NCBI GenBank assembly: GCA_023055355.1
Contig: JALJCS010000012.1
Coordinates: 11,258,501 to 11,322,500 of the forward strand
DNA length: 64,000 nt
From: Agelaius tricolor
Lineage: Eukaryota; Chordata; Aves; Passeriformes; Icteridae
Reading direction: 5' to 3'
The first letter of the stretch is position 1; each line of letters begins with the position of its first letter. The notes under the pieces were generated by a model. It was not told where the DNA came from. It did no database searches and worked only from the letters and a program-made list of their open reading frames with translations. Below, in pieces: positions 61,501-64,000 of the stretch. Both the position numbers and the translations under genes were made by a program.

Positions 61501-64000
61501 TGCAGAAACTGTTGGCAAAAGCTGATCTATAACAGTAGCCAAGGTATTTTTTGAGAAAAGGCATTCACTCTCCACTGCTGTGAACTCTAAATATTTCTTT
61601 AAAGTGCTTTAAGTTCACTAAGTTCTTGAAAAGCATGGCTTTGGCAATCCAGTGAATAAAGTTTCAGGGAACATTTTACCATTCACGTTTCATATGCCAG
61701 AACCACTAGGTTCATTTGGTGGCTCTTATACTGAAATTCATCATCAGAGGACATTCTTAGCTGGCATGATTGTACCAACAGCTCAAAACTACACATGGCT
61801 CATTCTGTATCCATTTAGATTGTGCTACTGATAAGACTTCATATTTGAAAGAAATACAAGGAGTAACATAACAAATGAAAATACCTTAAATGCCAAAGAA
61901 AGCATTAGTCCTATAATTAGCATTGTATTTTACTAGTTGCTGAACATAACATCATTCAGAGCAAAATTTAAGTAATGCTGACAATAACACTGGAAAATTA
62001 TCTTAATTCAAAACCATAGTTTTCCTTGTTCAAGGATTCAAGTTCCATCAGTTTATTGTGCTTAGTTTATCCATCTTAATGGCATCCTTTGCCCCTGCAG
62101 AAGAAAACCAAATGGTGCATAACTGGCAGCCCAAACCCATATCTGGCTAAGACTTACTACAGAGGTACTGCCTCTTGCCTCCTTGGTGACCCTCAAAGAG
62201 CTCCCTATTTCAATGAAAACCCTGCCATCACTAACACACTTAGCTACCAGTTAACTGAACATAAGAATCAAGAACTTCTATGTTGTTTAACATATATTCT
62301 GCTATCAGCTTAACAGTCACACATTAGCTCTAGAATAACTAGCTCAGAACATTCAACTTGCAATTTTACGTGCTGCATATTTAGTTCAGGCACAATTTCT
62401 GTTGTAGATAAAACTAAAAATTACCAGCATTTGGGGTTTAGTTTAGTTTGTCAGCAAAAATACAGTCACTACCAGAACTCAGGCCAACTATCTTGGAGAA
62501 AATAACTATGATTCCATGCAAGGAAACATGACTTGGAGGAGAAAATTATGCACTGAAATTTGTAATAATAATACTCTTCATCTTCAGGTCTTGACAAAAC
62601 AGTCACTGCTGTTCACAACATTGAGTATTCAGCAGCCAAGCCTAGTGGATCTTTTAATTTTCCTGATGGAAATAAAGGCCCAAACTCAAAAATCTAAGAA
62701 AGGGTTATATATTGGATAGGAATATAAAAATAAATGTCAAGAAAGAGGGAACTGTAACTCACTGTAATCTGTAATCCAGCAACAGGAGTTAAGCAAAATA
62801 AATAAATGCATTTTACAGGTTGACTTCATTGCAACATGGGGATTGAAAGAAAAGTCTTCAGCACCTTAACCCTCATCCCCAGTCTCAACATCAGCATTAC
62901 AATCAACACATGACTGCCTAAACTGGCATCACATTTCCAGATGACCTGTACTTGGCCAATTTTGCCAAAGATGCACACGGAACCCAAACCCAAAAATGAT
63001 AGGATGTTAACTTATGAAAAAGTAATTCTAAAAGTTCAGACTGAAAGAAGGATCTGCCAGAACAAGAAGCAGTCCTCTGGGTAATTCATCCTTCTACAGC
63101 ACCTACAAAGGAATTCCCAGATGAAATCCATGTTAGTGCATCAGCAAACATGAAGGGAAATTTAAAAATAATATCTATAATTTACTATTTCAGCAGAAGT
63201 ACCTTTCTACTTCTGAAACCCATTTCGTCTTGAATGAACCCAGAACTTTTCAACAGCATCCTACAGCAAAGAAAAAGCAGCCTAGGAAAGACACAACTAA
63301 GTGAATTGAACTGCAAGAGAATTTTCAAAAGTACAAAGGTTCCTTTTTGCCTGTTCCCAGTGAAATTTGACTACCAGTATGTCCGGTCTGTAGGTACAAG
63401 AGGAAATGACAATACAACAGACCTTTAGCACTAGGGTTACCCCATGAGTTACACGAGTACAGCTGTGAGCTGAGGGCCACCCAACCCTAAGCCTCCAGCT
63501 TTTCAGCAAGGAAAGAAGAATTCTGATCTATATGAAAACTGATCCATTTCAAGGCTTTGTTTTGATTAAAGCCAATCTGTCCAGTACAGATAAATGTCAT
63601 CTCTGATCCATTTCTTGTTAAACAAATACTGCTAATACAATATAAATGCTTTCCCTCCCCCATATTAAACTATATTATGCTTTATTTGTTTATCCTTTAG
63701 TCTCAGTTCATATAAACATTGTACTGAACACTGCAATAAAACCCACTACAGAAGGGATGGAAGCAATTTTTCATTATAAAGTCAGAAATCATCCCATCAG
63801 CAGCCTGGTCTGTAACACAAAACTGGCATGCCCAAACCCAAGACCATGTTACAACTATACTCAAGGTGTCCATCCCAAGAAACCTCCTTGAAACCAATCC
63901 AGAAATCTGGTTATTAAAACTTATCTCATCTAGCATCTCAAGACTTATATTTTTCCAGCCTATCAAAACAAATCCATTCAATCTCTTTCAGGTAACAGAT
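58529..64000 (-). other. PID1: PID1 upstream intron (5' of the 147-bp exon), partial
   Basis: Intronic DNA running off the right edge. I searched the minus strand for a first exon encoding MWQPATERLQ followed by a donor and did not find it, nor any CpG island or promoter. No transposon, RNA gene or tandem array was recognised in these 5.5 kb. Confidence 0.65.

Noticed and set aside
1..64000. CRISPR array, bacterial operon, tRNA/rRNA genes, intact retrovirus or LTR pair
   Set aside because: No regularly spaced repeats of CRISPR type, no dense coding, no tRNA-like cloverleaf noticed, and no reverse transcriptase or gag-like frame found; the sequence is vertebrate intron and intergenic DNA.

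Overview
The window looks like ordinary bird nuclear DNA. Two exons on the minus strand translate into most of a PID1 (phosphotyrosine interaction domain containing 1) protein, closely matching the amniote orthologue as I remember it. The recognisable interspersed repeats are a few decayed CR1 LINE pieces, the dominant repeat family of bird genomes, plus one very old MIR-like SINE remnant. Repeat density is low and CpG is scarce, as in bird introns. I cannot name the species.

Layout, left to right. Bases 1 to about 6660 are intergenic DNA beyond the 3' end of PID1. They hold a 22-copy GC-rich minisatellite at 730-1562, a CR1 fragment near 5338-5468, a CpG-dense patch at about 4640-4860 and an A/C-only-like tract at 6291-6430. 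The terminal PID1 exon covers about 6660-8629 (coding part 8153-8629), with poly(A) signals best placed at 6679-6684 and 7025-7042. Intron 2 then runs 49.75 kb, from 8630 to 58381. It contains two CR1 3'-end fragments, the MIR remnant, short tandem duplications, homopolymers, a perfect 13-bp-arm hairpin and several blocks that read like conserved non-coding elements. The 147-bp second coding exon is at 58382-58528. Everything above 58528 is upstream intron; the first exon, promoter and CpG island are not in the window.

Only one gene is supported. Both introns touching the internal exon are phase 0, and together the two exons encode 207 residues, which would be residues 11-217 of the 217-residue isoform. 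All other open reading frames are short, lack homology I can recognise, and are consistent with chance frames in non-coding DNA. The longest of them arise because the minisatellite has no stop codon in any minus-strand frame.

I found no new biological system. The items most worth a second look are the higher-order structure of the minisatellite, the weak-looking 5' splice site of the 147-bp exon, the choice of PID1 poly(A) site, and the candidate regulatory blocks inside the large intron. Conservation could not be tested here.
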